A stretch of 64,000 bases of DNA from the NCBI RefSeq assembly GCF_006965545.2, contig NZ_CP041372.2, positions 2,418,001-2,482,000 on the forward strand, in the 5' to 3' direction. The notes under the pieces were generated by a model, which ran no database searches, was not told the DNA's origin, and saw nothing but the letters and a program-made list of their open reading frames with translations. Origin of the DNA: Paenalkalicoccus suaedae (GTDB lineage Bacteria > Bacillota > Bacilli > Bacillales > Salisediminibacteriaceae). The translations under genes were made by a program, and so were the position numbers. Below are positions 24,135-33,496 of the stretch, piece after piece. Positions within the stretch are counted from its first letter, which is position 1; each line of letters begins with the position of its first letter.

Positions 24135-26780
24135 TTAATTCTTCAACTCTTCTAAACGCGCCGCAACCTTCTCGCGTTGCTCGCTGTAGCTCTTTGCCTT
24201 AGCGCGTTCTTCGTCTACAACGTGTTGAGGTGCTTTCGCCACAAAGCCTTCGTTAGAAAGCTTTTTCTCCACTCGGAGGACTTCGCCATCTAATCGCTTA
24301 ATCTCGCCCTCTAGACGCTTCATCTCTGCATCTAAATCAAGAAGACCCGCTAGTGGCAGGTAAAGCTCTACGCTTTCTAGAACGGAGCTCATGGACTTCT
24401 CTGGAGCTGGTAGGTTGACACCTAGTACTAGCTCAGATGGGTTACAGAATCGCTCTAAATAGCTCTTCGCGCGCTCAAGCTGAGATAATACGTCGTCTGA
24501 AGCTGCGCTTACGTGTAGCGTAATTTCGCGGCTCATCGGTACGTTTAACTCGGATCTTGTATTACGTACAGAACGAATGATATCTTGAACAACTTTCATA
24601 TCCTTCACAGATTGCTTATTGATCTGATCGTCTTGCTTTGTTGGCCATGCAGCAACTGTAATGGAATCGCCTTCGTGCGGAAGGTGCTGCCATACTTCCT
24701 CTGTGATAAACGGCATGAATGGGTGCAAGAGTCGCATCGTTTGATCAAGCACATAGGCTAGAATCGAGCGCGTTGTGTGCTTTGCCTCATCGTCCTCTCC
24801 GTTTAATGGAAGCTTCGCCATTTCAATGTACCAGTCACAGAAATCATCCCAGATAAATGCATATAGTGCTCGTCCAACTTCGCCGAACTCGTAGGCATCA
24901 ATAAACTTCGTTACGTGCTCAATCGTTTCATTTAAACGTGTTAAAATCCACTCATCTGCGATTGACTTCTTTCCTGTAATGTCGATCTCTTCGTACTTTA
25001 GCCCGTCCATATTCATGAGGGCAAAGCGAGACGCGTTCCAAATCTTGTTACCAAAATTCCAGTTTGCCTCTACCTTTTCCCAATAAAAACGTAGGTCATT
25101 ACCAGGCGTGCTACCCGTGCTCAGGAAGAAACGCAGGGCATCCGCTCCGTACTTGTCGATAACGTCCATCGGATCAACACCGTTACCTAGAGACTTACTC
25201 ATTTTACGACCCTGCTCATCGCGTACTAGTCCGTGAATGAGAACGTCTTTGAATGGACGCTTGTCTGTAAAGTGCTGACCTTGGAAGATCATACGCGCAA
25301 CCCAGAAGTAAATGATATCGTAGCCCGTTACAAGAACGTCCGTTGAGTAGAAGCGCTTAAAGTCAGACGCTTCTTCGTTCGGCCAACCAAGTGTGGAGAA
25401 TGGCCATAACGCGGAGCTAAACCACGTATCTAACACGTCTTCATCCTGCTCCCAGTTCTCGATGTCAGTAGGCTCTGTGCGTCCTACATAGATTTCACCA
25501 GTCTCTTTATGGTGCCACGCAGGAATTCGGTGTCCCCACCATAGCTGACGAGAAATACACCAGTCGCGAATATTTTCGATCCAGTGGCTATACGTTTTCT
25601 CAAAGCGCTCAGGGACGAAATTAACTTTATCCTCTTGCTTTTGTAGCTCGATTGCTTGCTCGGCTAGTGGGCCCATTTTAACGAACCACTGTGTAGACAG
25701 GTAAGGCTCGACAACTGCACCACTTCGCTCGGAGTGACCAACGCTATGATCATGCTCTTCGATTTTAAAGAGAACGCCTTGTTCTTGTAGGTCCTTGACA
25801 ATCTGCTTGCGGCAATCAAAACGATCTAAGCCTTCGTAAGGACCAGCGAGGTCGTTCATCGTACCAGACTCGTCCATAACGAGAATTCGCTCTAAGTCAT
25901 GGCGATTCCCAATCTCAAAGTCATTTGGATCGTGGGCTGGCGTAATTTTAACGGCACCTGATCCGAATTCGCGGTCCACATAGTCGTCAGCGACAATCGG
26001 AATCTCACGACCTACGATTGGAAGAGTTACTGTCTTACCAATTAAGTGCTGGTAACGCTCGTCCTTAGGATGTACCGCAACCGCTGTATCACCTAGCATC
26101 GTCTCTGGGCGTGTCGTTGCGACTTCAATCGATCCTGAACCATCTGTAAGTGGATAGTTCATATGATAAAAGGCACCTTTTACATCTTTATAAATTACTT
26201 CAATGTCAGAAAGGGCCGTTTTCGTCTGCGGATCCCAGTTGATGATGTATTCGCCACGATAAATTAAGCCTTCCTCGTATAGACGAACGAATACTTCACG
26301 TACCGCATCAGAGAGTCCTTCATCCAACGTGAATCGCTCTCTTGAATAGTCTAGAGATAGGCCAAGCTTGGACCACTGCTGACGAATAAAGTCCGCATAC
26401 TCTTCCTTCCACTCCCAAGATTTCTCTAAGAATTTTTCGCGACCAAGCTCATAGCGAGATGTGCCCTGCTCCTTTAATCTGCCTTCCACCTTCGCCTGCG
26501 TTGCAATACCAGCGTGGTCCATTCCAGGTAACCAAAGCGCATCGTAGCCTTGCATGCGCTTGACACGAATAAGGATATCTTGAAGCGTCGTATCCCAGGC
26601 GTGGCCTAAGTGTAGCTTGCCCGTTACGTTGGGAGGCGGGATCACAATTGTATAAGGCTCCTTATCTCCTTTACCTGATGCTTCAAAAAACTTCCCATTT
26701 ACCCAATACGGATACCATTTTGCTTCTGTTGCCTGTGGATCGTACTTTGGAGGCATTGTTACTTGATTGTTTTCACTCAT
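24135..26780 (-). CDS. valS: Valyl-tRNA synthetase
   Basis: An 881-residue class Ia aminoacyl-tRNA synthetase that charges tRNA-Val. The HIGH motif is in [16 protein letters not shown] (about 45-60) and KMSKS in [14 protein letters not shown] (about 525). Between them lies the editing (CP1) domain with [17 protein letters not shown]. The C-terminus is the expected coiled-coil tRNA-binding arm. The start is the ATG at 26780 behind GAGGAG; longer in-frame extensions run into the T-box leader and have no ribosome binding site. Expression is controlled by that T-box. Confidence 0.97.
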   Translation of the reverse strand: MSENNQVTMPPKYDPQATEAKWYPYWVNGKFFEASGKGDKEPYTIVIPPPNVTGKLHLGHAWDTTLQDILIRVKRMQGYDALWLPGMDHAGIATQAKVEGRLKEQGTSRYELGREKFLEKSWEWKEEYADFIRQQWSKLGLSLDYSRERFTLDEGLSDAVREVFVRLYEEGLIYRGEYIINWDPQTKTALSDIEVIYKDVKGAFYHMNYPLTDGSGSIEVATTRPETMLGDTAVAVHPKDERYQHLIGKTVTLPIVGREIPIVADDYVDREFGSGAVKITPAHDPNDFEIGNRHDLERILVMDESGTMNDLAGPYEGLDRFDCRKQIVKDLQEQGVLFKIEEHDHSVGHSERSGAVVEPYLSTQWFVKMGPLAEQAIELQKQEDKVNFVPERFEKTYSHWIENIRDWCISRQLWWGHRIPAWHHKETGEIYVGRTEPTDIENWEQDEDVLDTWFSSALWPFSTLGWPNEEASDFKRFYSTDVLVTGYDIIYFWVARMIFQGQHFTDKRPFKDVLIHGLVRDEQGRKMSKSLGNGVDPMDVIDKYGADALRFFLSTGSTPGNDLRFYWEKVEANWNFGNKIWNASRFALMNMDGLKYEEIDITGKKSIADEWILTRLNETIEHVTKFIDAYEFGEVGRALYAFIWDDFCDWYIEMAKLPLNGEDDEAKHTTRSILAYVLDQTMRLLHPFMPFITEEVWQHLPHEGDSITVAAWPTKQDDQINKQSVKDMKVVQDIIRSVRNTRSELNVPMSREITLHVSAASDDVLSQLERAKSYLERFCNPSELVLGVNLPAPEKSMSSVLESVELYLPLAGLLDLDAEMKRLEGEIKRLDGEVLRVEKKLSNEGFVAKAPQHVVDEERAKAKSYSEQREKVAARLEELKN

Positions 26781-26809
26781 TGGTTTCACTCCTCTATAAA
26801 ATTGCATAC

Positions 26810-27070
26810 AAAAAGCCCTCAATCGTCAAAGGACGAAGAGGGCTATAGATCCTCGCGGTACCACCTTTGTTTATTGCACAAAAAAACGTGCAATACACTT
26901 AAGGAGCCTTAACGCGGCTTACACGGATTAACCTACTCATATTTCAGCTAACCGAACTCCAGAGCGACATTCCCACTTTCTTCCTTAGATAGCCTCGCAG
27001 CGGCAGGTAAGCCAGCTATCCTCTCTAAAAGGATTCCATATGGTACTCTTCTCTTTCTTTGTTCACTAAT
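26810..27070 (-). promoter_or_regulatory. T-box riboswitch leader of valS
   Basis: The T-box sequence AAGGTGGTACCGCG lies at 26854-26867 (minus strand). It is followed by the terminator hairpin AGCCCTC/GAGGGCT with a T-run at 26810-26844. Upstream sequence (26870-27070) has room for stem I and stem III. A GTC triplet near 26966-26968 could be the valine specifier, but I did not fold the leader to prove it. Uncharged tRNA-Val would stabilise the antiterminator. Confidence 0.93.
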
Positions 27071-27080
27071 TTTCTTTCTT

Positions 27081-27109
27081 ATCTTACACTGACTTTCACA
27101 AAGAATCAA
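27081..27109 (-). promoter_or_regulatory. Sigma-A promoter of valS
   Basis: On the minus strand TTGATT is followed after exactly 17 nt by TAAGAT, a short distance upstream of the T-box leader. Confidence 0.65.
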
Positions 27110-27149
27110 TAGCCTGCATAAGGTAAAAGTAAAAAGGAGGTGTGTCTTC

Positions 27150-27329
27150 ATGCACAAGCGCCATCGCCCACCGTTTTTCCCCAAAATCATTGCCTGCTTT
27201 TATCAACTCTTATTTCCACTAATTTTATTTCAGGTAATGCGAGTCATCCTTTTCCCTACTGTATTTGATATTATCCTTCTCTTTCTGCTTCTGTTTTGTT
27301 ACGCATCTCGGATTGTTCCGCTGAAATGA
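27150..27329 (+). CDS. Small membrane protein ORF (59 aa), antisense overlap with ysxE
   Basis: A 59-codon ORF on the opposite strand to its neighbours. It has a near-perfect AAGGAGGTG seven bases before the ATG. The product begins MHKRHRPPFFPK, basic and Pro-rich, and then is strongly hydrophobic (two segments, about 12-29 and 31-52). The last 59 bases overlap the 3' end of ysxE in antisense. I do not recognise it. The ribosome binding site is the main evidence that it is translated. The T-box leader of valS is divergent. Confidence 0.5.
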   Translation: MHKRHRPPFFPKIIACFYQLLFPLILFQVMRVILFPTVFDIILLFLLLFCYASRIVPLK

Positions 27330-28245
27330 GCTCTGCTAGCATCATAAGTCTCTTTTGAGCGGCTAATGCTCGCTCCCATTTCACTGCAGCAATTGTTTCC
27401 GCTTCCTTCACATAATTTGTCATGATACGTATTAACGGAATCGGATAAAGAAGCTCGGCAATAAATAAGCGCCACTCTGCTGGCATAAATTCATTGATTC
27501 GTGAATAGGCACCAACAATAGGAGCTAAGGAATGCTCCGAATACGGATCGTGAAGCGCAATTTCCCGACACAAAACAGCTAAATCTAATGGTGCTGCTCC
27601 AAAATAGGAGGAGGATAAGGCAATCCAATACCCACTTCCATCGCCTGACAGAATAAAGTGCTCATACGTAGGTGCCCCGTGCACGATGCACGTTGATATC
27701 GTATCTTCTTGATCTAATACAGCGTTCAATTCCTCTATAGCATGGTGCATCAACTGCTCAATGAAAGGAGCTTGCATGAGCACATTTAGCTGAAATGGCG
27801 AATAGTAAATGACTTCTTCAAGCTCCCTCACTACTTCACCAAACCACTCACGATTTTCCTCCCACTTCGCATAGCGCGCCGTAAGCCACTCCTTCGAACC
27901 GAATTCGAGTACTTTTGACCGGTGATGGAGGTCTGCTAAGCTTACGAGCATCGCCTCTTCTTTTTCATACGCATAGCGACTAGGGGTCGGGTCAATCCAA
28001 CGAGTTACCTGAAGACATTCATCATCTGTCTCAACAAACGGCTCTCCAAATTTCGTTGGGATCTGCCTTAGCATATTAGGATAATAGAATCTCTCCAATC
28101 GCCTGATAAGAAAACTCGATTCTGATCGAATCACTTTACATGCGTATGCTTCTTCCCCCTCTGATACCTTAACCACATTGCCGAATTCTTCCCACTTAGT
28201 CGGATATACCTCGTAGTATTCCTCTAATGCTTCTCTTACGTTCAT
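27271..28245 (-). CDS. ysxE: Spore coat-associated kinase-fold protein YsxE
   Basis: A 324-residue protein of the CotS/YutH/YsxE group, kinase-like fold with aminoglycoside phosphotransferase resemblance. A recognisable catalytic-loop relic is CIVHGAPTYEHFILSGDG (about 190-205), where the standard HxDxxxxN pattern is degraded, so activity is doubtful. In B. subtilis ysxE lies directly after spoVID and is made in the mother cell. Here its ATG overlaps the end of spoVID by 4 bp, keeping that link. Confidence 0.85.
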   Translation of the reverse strand: MNVREALEEYYEVYPTKWEEFGNVVKVSEGEEAYACKVIRSESSFLIRRLERFYYPNMLRQIPTKFGEPFVETDDECLQVTRWIDPTPSRYAYEKEEAMLVSLADLHHRSKVLEFGSKEWLTARYAKWEENREWFGEVVRELEEVIYYSPFQLNVLMQAPFIEQLMHHAIEELNAVLDQEDTISTCIVHGAPTYEHFILSGDGSGYWIALSSSYFGAAPLDLAVLCREIALHDPYSEHSLAPIVGAYSRINEFMPAEWRLFIAELLYPIPLIRIMTNYVKEAETIAAVKWERALAAQKRLMMLAELISAEQSEMRNKTEAEREG

Positions 28246-29276
28246 CTCGGTATAGAGATTAGTTGTCCTGGCTCTACTTTCTCATCCGTAAGACGATTGG
28301 TTCTCATAAGCTGCGTCGTCGTAAGCTCGTAGTGAGAGGCAATTGAATGTAATGTGTCACCCTCTTGGACGATACATATCCTCATTGAAGCAGATGCTTC
28401 CTCCTCATTCCGCATCATGCTCGTCAAATACACGGACGCCCCTTTCTTTTCTTGCGCAGGCTCTGGCTCCAACGCATCCACAGCTTCCTCTCTGACCGGT
28501 TCGACCTCTACTACCTCCTGAGGTACATGCAGCTGCTGAAACTCACGTGCACGTGCTTCATGGAGGTTCGTCTCCTGCGTATTCCTTACTGGCTCGACTT
28601 CTTCCTCTTCAATTGGCTCTTCCTCGACATATTCATAGGTAGGCTCTGGAGCTGACTCCACTTCTTCAAATGATGCAAATTCTTCTTGCTCACGTTCTTC
28701 GTCTTGATAACGTTCTTCCTCTTGCTCCTCGTAATCCTCCACCTCTGAAGGTTCGTCTTCGTCTTCGTCTAATTCAAGATAAGGTTCTCTTTCCTCTTCC
28801 TCCATCGTTTCTTCCTGATCTTCCTGAACAACTACAGCAGGCAGTGTATCTTCAAATTGAAAGCTCGGTAAATCCGTCACTTCAATGATGGCATGTGTTA
28901 CTTCAGGCTCTTCGGCACCGGCTATAACAAGATCTGCTTCAATCGTTAGCCTACCGTCTTCTTGCAAATCATAGTCAAAGCCCTCAACATAAAGCGTCAC
29001 TTCTTCGTTCGCCCGTTCTTTTGGGATCGATACGTCGATTGGGAACTCATGCTTAATATAATCATGCTCCGAGTTCGTCTGCCTGACCTCACCCTCTATC
29101 AATAACTTTCCGTGAATCTGATAGTCCTCATCTCTTTCTGTAGTCGAAACATAGGGTTCAAGCGTAATGGACACAAGCGAGCGATGCTCCTTTTTTAACC
29201 ACACAGTATCTGTCACCGTAAATGATAATCCCTTCAATCGAACTCTCCCCTTTCTAAACGCGTCTTGTACATACAT
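28242..29276 (-). CDS. spoVID: Spore coat morphogenetic protein SpoVID
   Basis: A 344-residue protein needed for the coat to encase the forespore. The N-terminal beta-rich domain (1-150) is followed by a long Glu-rich central region (about 160-250), and a C-terminal LysM domain (about 298-343: CIVQEGDTLHSIASHY, ending GQLISIP). SpoVID recruits SafA and other coat proteins around the spore. The B. subtilis protein is longer because of a bigger acidic region. It is followed by ysxE as in B. subtilis. Confidence 0.93.
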   Translation of the reverse strand: MYVQDAFRKGRVRLKGLSFTVTDTVWLKKEHRSLVSITLEPYVSTTERDEDYQIHGKLLIEGEVRQTNSEHDYIKHEFPIDVSIPKERANEEVTLYVEGFDYDLQEDGRLTIEADLVIAGAEEPEVTHAIIEVTDLPSFQFEDTLPAVVVQEDQEETMEEEEREPYLELDEDEDEPSEVEDYEEQEEERYQDEEREQEEFASFEEVESAPEPTYEYVEEEPIEEEEVEPVRNTQETNLHEARAREFQQLHVPQEVVEVEPVREEAVDALEPEPAQEKKGASVYLTSMMRNEEEASASMRICIVQEGDTLHSIASHYELTTTQLMRTNRLTDEKVEPGQLISIPR

Positions 29277-29303
29277 ACTCAGGAGAAAAGAGAGTAGAAC
29301 GAT

Positions 29304-29771
29304 TTATCCTTCGTCGAGTACCACTCCGTGCTCACGGTCTTTAAAAAGGGTTAAAAAATGCGCATGGGAGCGACGTAAATTGGTTGGGAGGGCGTTCATA
29401 GAAAAGTACTGGAGATCTAGTGTCTCCTCACTTTCTGGTTGCAACTCCCCTTCTACGTCCTCGGATATGTATAAGGCTGTAACCGCATAGTACGGATCTC
29501 CATTTGGAGCCTCCACGTAATAGTTTTCTCCAGAAAAGAGACCGAAAAGCGTGACGGACCTTAGCTCAAGCCCAGTCTCCTCTCTTACTTCTCGCCCTAC
29601 GGTTTGCTGAAAGCTCTCGCCTAGCTCCATCAGTCCACCTGGTAATCCCCAATCGCCATCGTCACGATGCTGTAACAATACGCGATCGTCCTGATAGATG
29701 ATGATCGCCGCTCCCGGTAACAAAAGCTCTTGTTTCCCTACTTGTTGTCTAAGTTTTTTATAGTATTCCAT
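29304..29771 (-). CDS. Nudix hydrolase
   Basis: A 155-residue Nudix protein. The Nudix box is complete: GLMELGESFQQTVGREVREE begins the GX5EX7REUXEEXGU pattern and ends in TGLE. Such proteins hydrolyse nucleoside diphosphate-X compounds, and the substrate is not evident. It lies 27 bp upstream of spoVID on the same strand, so they may share a transcript. GGGGGA precedes the start. Confidence 0.9.
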   Translation of the reverse strand: MEYYKKLRQQVGKQELLLPGAAIIIYQDDRVLLQHRDDGDWGLPGGLMELGESFQQTVGREVREETGLELRSVTLFGLFSGENYYVEAPNGDPYYAVTALYISEDVEGELQPESEETLDLQYFSMNALPTNLRRSHAHFLTLFKDREHGVVLDEG

Positions 29772-29828
29772 GGATAGTCCCCCTTTTTACTTAGAGTATC
29801 ATATACTAGACAAGGGAGTGACAATTTT

Positions 29829-29854
29829 GGAACCTACCACCTAGTCATTCGTAC
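29829..29854 (+). promoter_or_regulatory. ECF-sigma-type promoter before the sigma-like gene
   Basis: GGAACCT (29829-29835) is followed after the usual 16-nt interval by CGTAC (29850-29854). This matches the AAC / CGT pattern recognised by ECF sigma factors, and fits autoregulation of the downstream operon. Confidence 0.65.
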
Positions 29855-29873
29855 ATAAGACAAGGGGGAATAC

Positions 29874-30257
29874 ATGATGCAACGTGTTAAGCAATGGTTT
29901 GAAGCGAACGAAACGCGCTATACGCGCATCGCATGGGCATATGGCGTAGAAGGAGAAAAGCTCGTTCATGTACTTGAAAAACTAATAGAAAGAACAGAAT
30001 CTGCAACGACTATGCAAGATGAGCAAGTTTTTACGAATTTTATCGAAATCTGCGAATCGGTAGACAGTGAGCTCTCAACCGATCAAATTCGCGGACGACT
30101 TTATGTGGTGGACCCAAAAACAAAACTCGCGATCGTGATGCTGACATACGGTGATTATTCGTTAGACGACATTGATGCGTACTTCCGCGCTCCTTATGCC
30201 GAAAAAATTACGCGTGGTATTCAGTATATACACACATGCTTTGGAGAGGTGTCGTAA
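29874..30257 (+). CDS. Short ECF sigma factor-like protein
   Basis: A 127-residue protein. Residues 15-38 (YTRIAWAYGVEGEKLVHVLEKL, read in parts) resemble sigma region 2. Residues 82-120, beginning DPKTKLAIVMLTYGDYSLDD and ending with a P-Y-A-E-K-I-T-R-G-I-Q-Y-I helix, resemble region 4 of ECF factors (L..k...i.L.y...s..eIA..l..p...v..ri). Normal ECF factors have 160-190 residues, so region 2 or the linker is reduced. Support comes from the ECF-type promoter in front and from two zinc-finger anti-sigma-like genes behind, the first starting right after its stop. The remote similarity is judged by eye. Confidence 0.55.
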   Translation: MMQRVKQWFEANETRYTRIAWAYGVEGEKLVHVLEKLIERTESATTMQDEQVFTNFIEICESVDSELSTDQIRGRLYVVDPKTKLAIVMLTYGDYSLDDIDAYFRAPYAEKITRGIQYIHTCFGEVS

Positions 30258-31847
30258 ATGGATTGCCAAGCTTGTATAAGAGAGTTACTACACAATAAGC
30301 TATCTGAAGATTGCGAGAATCACCTTAAAACGTGCGGATCTTGTAAAGAAGTCGCTCGTGAAATCCAGCCATTTATACGAGCAGCGAATACAGAGGCTTC
30401 CACCATCCACCCACAACCTTTTCTTGAAGAGCTTACGACAAGAGAGCCCCGCACTGCAACGAATGCAACCTCAAAGCAAGACACCGAGGCGGCAACAGCA
30501 GATAAGCCTGTTCAAAAGAAAAAGCGCATCGCACCATTTTTAGGTATCGCGATTATCGCCCTCTTTATAGGCGTTGCGATCGCCGCAACCTCACCAGGTT
30601 TCCATCAATGGGTAGCGAGCTTTACACCTTACACATACACGCATATGGATCGACTAGTCGCATCAGGCTATGCGGATGAGATTGGGATCTCAGAAACGAA
30701 TGATGGTGTGGAATTTACCTTTACCGATATTGTAGTTGACGATGCTCAAGCACACATCCATTTTGAGATAACGGACTTAGAGCGGGATCGAGTATTATTT
30801 ATAAATCCTTTTAGTGGAGTAGAAATTCGCAACGGGCACTCACTTTGGACAGAGCTTGAAAGTAATACTGGTCTAGAGTATTACGATCATTCACGAGTGA
30901 AGGTTCTCGAGTCTAACCCAGGCCACACAACAGGTGTTATTGTTTTAGATTCTCCTGAGCCAGAAACAGGAACCATCGAGTTGATGATTGGCTACTTATA
31001 TAGCTATGAGGAGGATCAGTTTAATGACTTAGATAACTGGTGGGATATGTATGAATTAGACATGGAGGACCCGTTTATCTCTGGTCAATGGACTGCTGAT
31101 ATTCCTTATCAAAAAAGATCTGCTACGCATTATGAGGTAGATAAGGCAATCCAAAATGATTTCTTTTTTGCTAACGTAACAGATGTATGGGTCGGTCCAG
31201 CGGGAACAAAGCTCCGAATGGAATTTGATCACTTCACTGATTATGGCCTATCATATACATCTTACCCACAGCATCTAGATGTAAATGGGGAGGAACACTC
31301 GTTTCTTACTGCAATGCCAGATCCATTTGAACAATCTACTAGAACGATGAACGTCTATTTTGAATCTACTTACTTTGATTCCATAGAGGACATAGCAATC
31401 AAGTACGATTATGTAAGGATCTATGAACAAATTAGTCCTGAGACAGATTATTTTGAGAGAATCGATGACACTACATTTGCTTTTGAAGACGAACGTATCC
31501 AAATTGTAGAGATATTTGAGGAAGATGGGGATACGAACGTTCATCTAGAACACGAGATGCACGACGACAGAAAATATGATTTCTTATCAATTAGACCTGA
31601 GTTAGAAAGCGACACCTATTCGATGAACATGGCGACAAACGTTGCATATACGAACCTTGAGCGAACAGAATTGATAGAGGGTAACATCTTTTATTCGATC
31701 ATGGATAACTATGATCAAGTCGAACTATCTCGTAATTACTTAGTCACATTTGAAAATGACATCGATATCAGCGATATCAACCGCTTATCTATTACAGAAA
31801 TGCAATATGTAGAGGATGTCGATTTATCTTATCAACTATTCGATTAA
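30258..31847 (+). CDS. Anti-sigma-like membrane protein 1 (zf-HC2 / DUF4179 type)
   Basis: A 529-residue protein. The N-terminus has a zinc-finger anti-sigma pattern (CQACIREL, then H..TCGSC, about residues 3-36). A Thr/Gln linker, one membrane helix (about 96-117) and a large extracytoplasmic domain follow, whose first part (DRLVASGYADEIGISETNDG, then the DDAQAHIHFEI strand) matches DUF4179. Such proteins are co-encoded with ECF sigma factors and hold them at the membrane. It begins with the ATG immediately after the sigma-like gene. The extracytoplasmic part is very acidic. Confidence 0.8.
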   Translation: MDCQACIRELLHNKLSEDCENHLKTCGSCKEVAREIQPFIRAANTEASTIHPQPFLEELTTREPRTATNATSKQDTEAATADKPVQKKKRIAPFLGIAIIALFIGVAIAATSPGFHQWVASFTPYTYTHMDRLVASGYADEIGISETNDGVEFTFTDIVVDDAQAHIHFEITDLERDRVLFINPFSGVEIRNGHSLWTELESNTGLEYYDHSRVKVLESNPGHTTGVIVLDSPEPETGTIELMIGYLYSYEEDQFNDLDNWWDMYELDMEDPFISGQWTADIPYQKRSATHYEVDKAIQNDFFFANVTDVWVGPAGTKLRMEFDHFTDYGLSYTSYPQHLDVNGEEHSFLTAMPDPFEQSTRTMNVYFESTYFDSIEDIAIKYDYVRIYEQISPETDYFERIDDTTFAFEDERIQIVEIFEEDGDTNVHLEHEMHDDRKYDFLSIRPELESDTYSMNMATNVAYTNLERTELIEGNIFYSIMDNYDQVELSRNYLVTFENDIDISDINRLSITEMQYVEDVDLSYQLFD

Positions 31848-31860
31848 GGAGGTTTTTAAA

Positions 31861-33396
31861 ATGACTTGTCCTACAGACAAAAAACTCATTCAAGAAGCCT
31901 CAAACGATACTCATGATGAGGCATTTCAGAAGCACCTTGAAACGTGCAGAAGCTGTAAAACAAAGTTTGAAGAGTTCCAATTATTTTCACAAAAAGTATC
32001 GCAAGAAAAGCAACAGGTGCCTGTGGATAAGCACCCAACCCACTTGATCCAAGAAAAACAGGTGGAGATGAGCAAAAAGTCAAAGAAAAAGCGTCTTACT
32101 TTTGGCGCTACTGCATTTGCAGTTGTGCTAGCTGCAACCGTATTTTTACTTGCTACGTCCAGTAGCTTTATGTATTGGTTAGGCGGGGTTACTCCAATCG
32201 CATATTCCGAGGAAGATCGGCTCATGGCGGACGGGCACATGACGGAAATTAACGAAGTTGCAGTAGATAATGATATCGAGGTCACATTGACGCATGCGAT
32301 TGCAGATGACGTGCAAACGATCATTTACTATGAAATTGAAGATCTTGCTGATGGCAGAAGTCTTGCTATTAATAGCAATTACGGCTTTGCTATCACGAAT
32401 CCAGATTCATTTGTCGAGTTGGATACTCCTATTGAACACATGCAACAATGGGAGCTACTTTGGGATACGATTGTGCTTGAAGATTCTGCAGATTTGTTAA
32501 GAGGTCGCATCACTATACCGCCATCAGCAGAAGGTCAGATTGACTTTAGCATTTCTCAGCTCAGCGATATAGATGTCGTTGTCCAGCAGACCTCTTCTCC
32601 TTTTTTATTAAGTGACGAGTCAGGTCGAACTGATGGAGAATGGGCTTTTTCATTCGAGGTCGAGAAAGCACCCACGAAAGCATACCGCCTTGATGGCGAG
32701 CACACGTTAAGTGAAACTCCTTATACGTATCATACGCTTCTAGTAGGACCGACCGGAAGCTTAGTACTTTATCACATTCAAGGGACTGGAAGTATTGGCT
32801 TGAATAAAGTTGCGCCTACGCATGTAGATGTTAATAAGGAACGTTTTGTCAATCAACTTAATGATTCTCTCCCTATGCGGGATGGGTATCGACAAGCGAT
32901 TTTTCCCTCTCTTTATTATCACCAAATTAGTGATCTAACGATCGAGTTTGATTCCTATTTAGATTTTTATCACTCAGGCCAGCGCTCCGAAATAGCGATT
33001 AACGATGGGACTAACACATTTCATCTGTATAATGAACGATTTAGGTTAATAGATGAAATTCCTGTTAGCGATGATGAGTCTATTTATGTAATTGAACATG
33101 AACTTCATGAAGATCGAGAGTATGAATGGTTAGAGCTTCGTCCTAGACGAGAAAGAGGCAATCAATCCTTTCAATCTCAGCAAGTTATTAACGCCATGAT
33201 GACACATGATGGCGATACGATCCCACCTGCCGAGAGACTATTTACAGAGGAAACGAGGGATTACCATTATCCAACGCATATATTTACTTACTCTGGACCA
33301 CCTGATACAGAAATTGAACACCTGATAGTAAACAGTCTCATTCCACGAGTTGAAATCGGGGAATCGTTCGACATTGAAGCTACACGCGTTCACTAA
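31861..33396 (+). CDS. Anti-sigma-like membrane protein 2 (zf-HC2 / DUF4179 type)
   Basis: A 511-residue paralogue of the preceding gene with the same plan: zinc finger (H..TCRSC, about 24-35), membrane helix (about 78-100) and a DUF4179-like outer domain starting at EEDRLMADGHMTEINEVAVD. The start is the ATG at 31861 behind AAGGAGG; a longer in-frame start would overlap its neighbour and lacks such a site. Two anti-sigma-like proteins for one sigma-like protein is unusual and suggests duplication followed by divergence of sensing. A terminator follows. Confidence 0.8.
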   Translation: MTCPTDKKLIQEASNDTHDEAFQKHLETCRSCKTKFEEFQLFSQKVSQEKQQVPVDKHPTHLIQEKQVEMSKKSKKKRLTFGATAFAVVLAATVFLLATSSSFMYWLGGVTPIAYSEEDRLMADGHMTEINEVAVDNDIEVTLTHAIADDVQTIIYYEIEDLADGRSLAINSNYGFAITNPDSFVELDTPIEHMQQWELLWDTIVLEDSADLLRGRITIPPSAEGQIDFSISQLSDIDVVVQQTSSPFLLSDESGRTDGEWAFSFEVEKAPTKAYRLDGEHTLSETPYTYHTLLVGPTGSLVLYHIQGTGSIGLNKVAPTHVDVNKERFVNQLNDSLPMRDGYRQAIFPSLYYHQISDLTIEFDSYLDFYHSGQRSEIAINDGTNTFHLYNERFRLIDEIPVSDDESIYVIEHELHEDREYEWLELRPRRERGNQSFQSQQVINAMMTHDGDTIPPAERLFTEETRDYHYPTHIFTYSGPPDTEIEHLIVNSLIPRVEIGESFDIEATRVH

Positions 33397-33413
33397 TTAT
33401 CCTGTTTAACAGT

Positions 33414-33460
33414 AAAAAGAAGCTAGAACAGATGGTTTGCATTTGTTCTGGCTTCTTTTG
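33414..33460 (+). terminator. Terminator of the sigma/anti-sigma operon
   Basis: AAAAAGAAGCTAGAACA pairs with TGTTCTGGCTTCTTTT around a short loop. The T-rich 3' end gives a plus-strand terminator 17 bp past the stop, and the A-run makes it plausible in both directions. Confidence 0.88.
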
Positions 33461-33496
33461 CGTGTGAGAAGGTTTTTGGGGGCGTTTCGTTGACTG

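Noticed and set aside
26781-26822. Extended N-terminus for ValS
   Set aside because: The extension overlaps the T-box terminator and lacks an RBS. GAGGAG sits before the ATG at 26780.
27271-28245. YsxE as an active kinase
   Set aside because: The catalytic loop has CIVHGAPTYEHFIL in place of HxDxxxxN, so I describe only a kinase-like fold.
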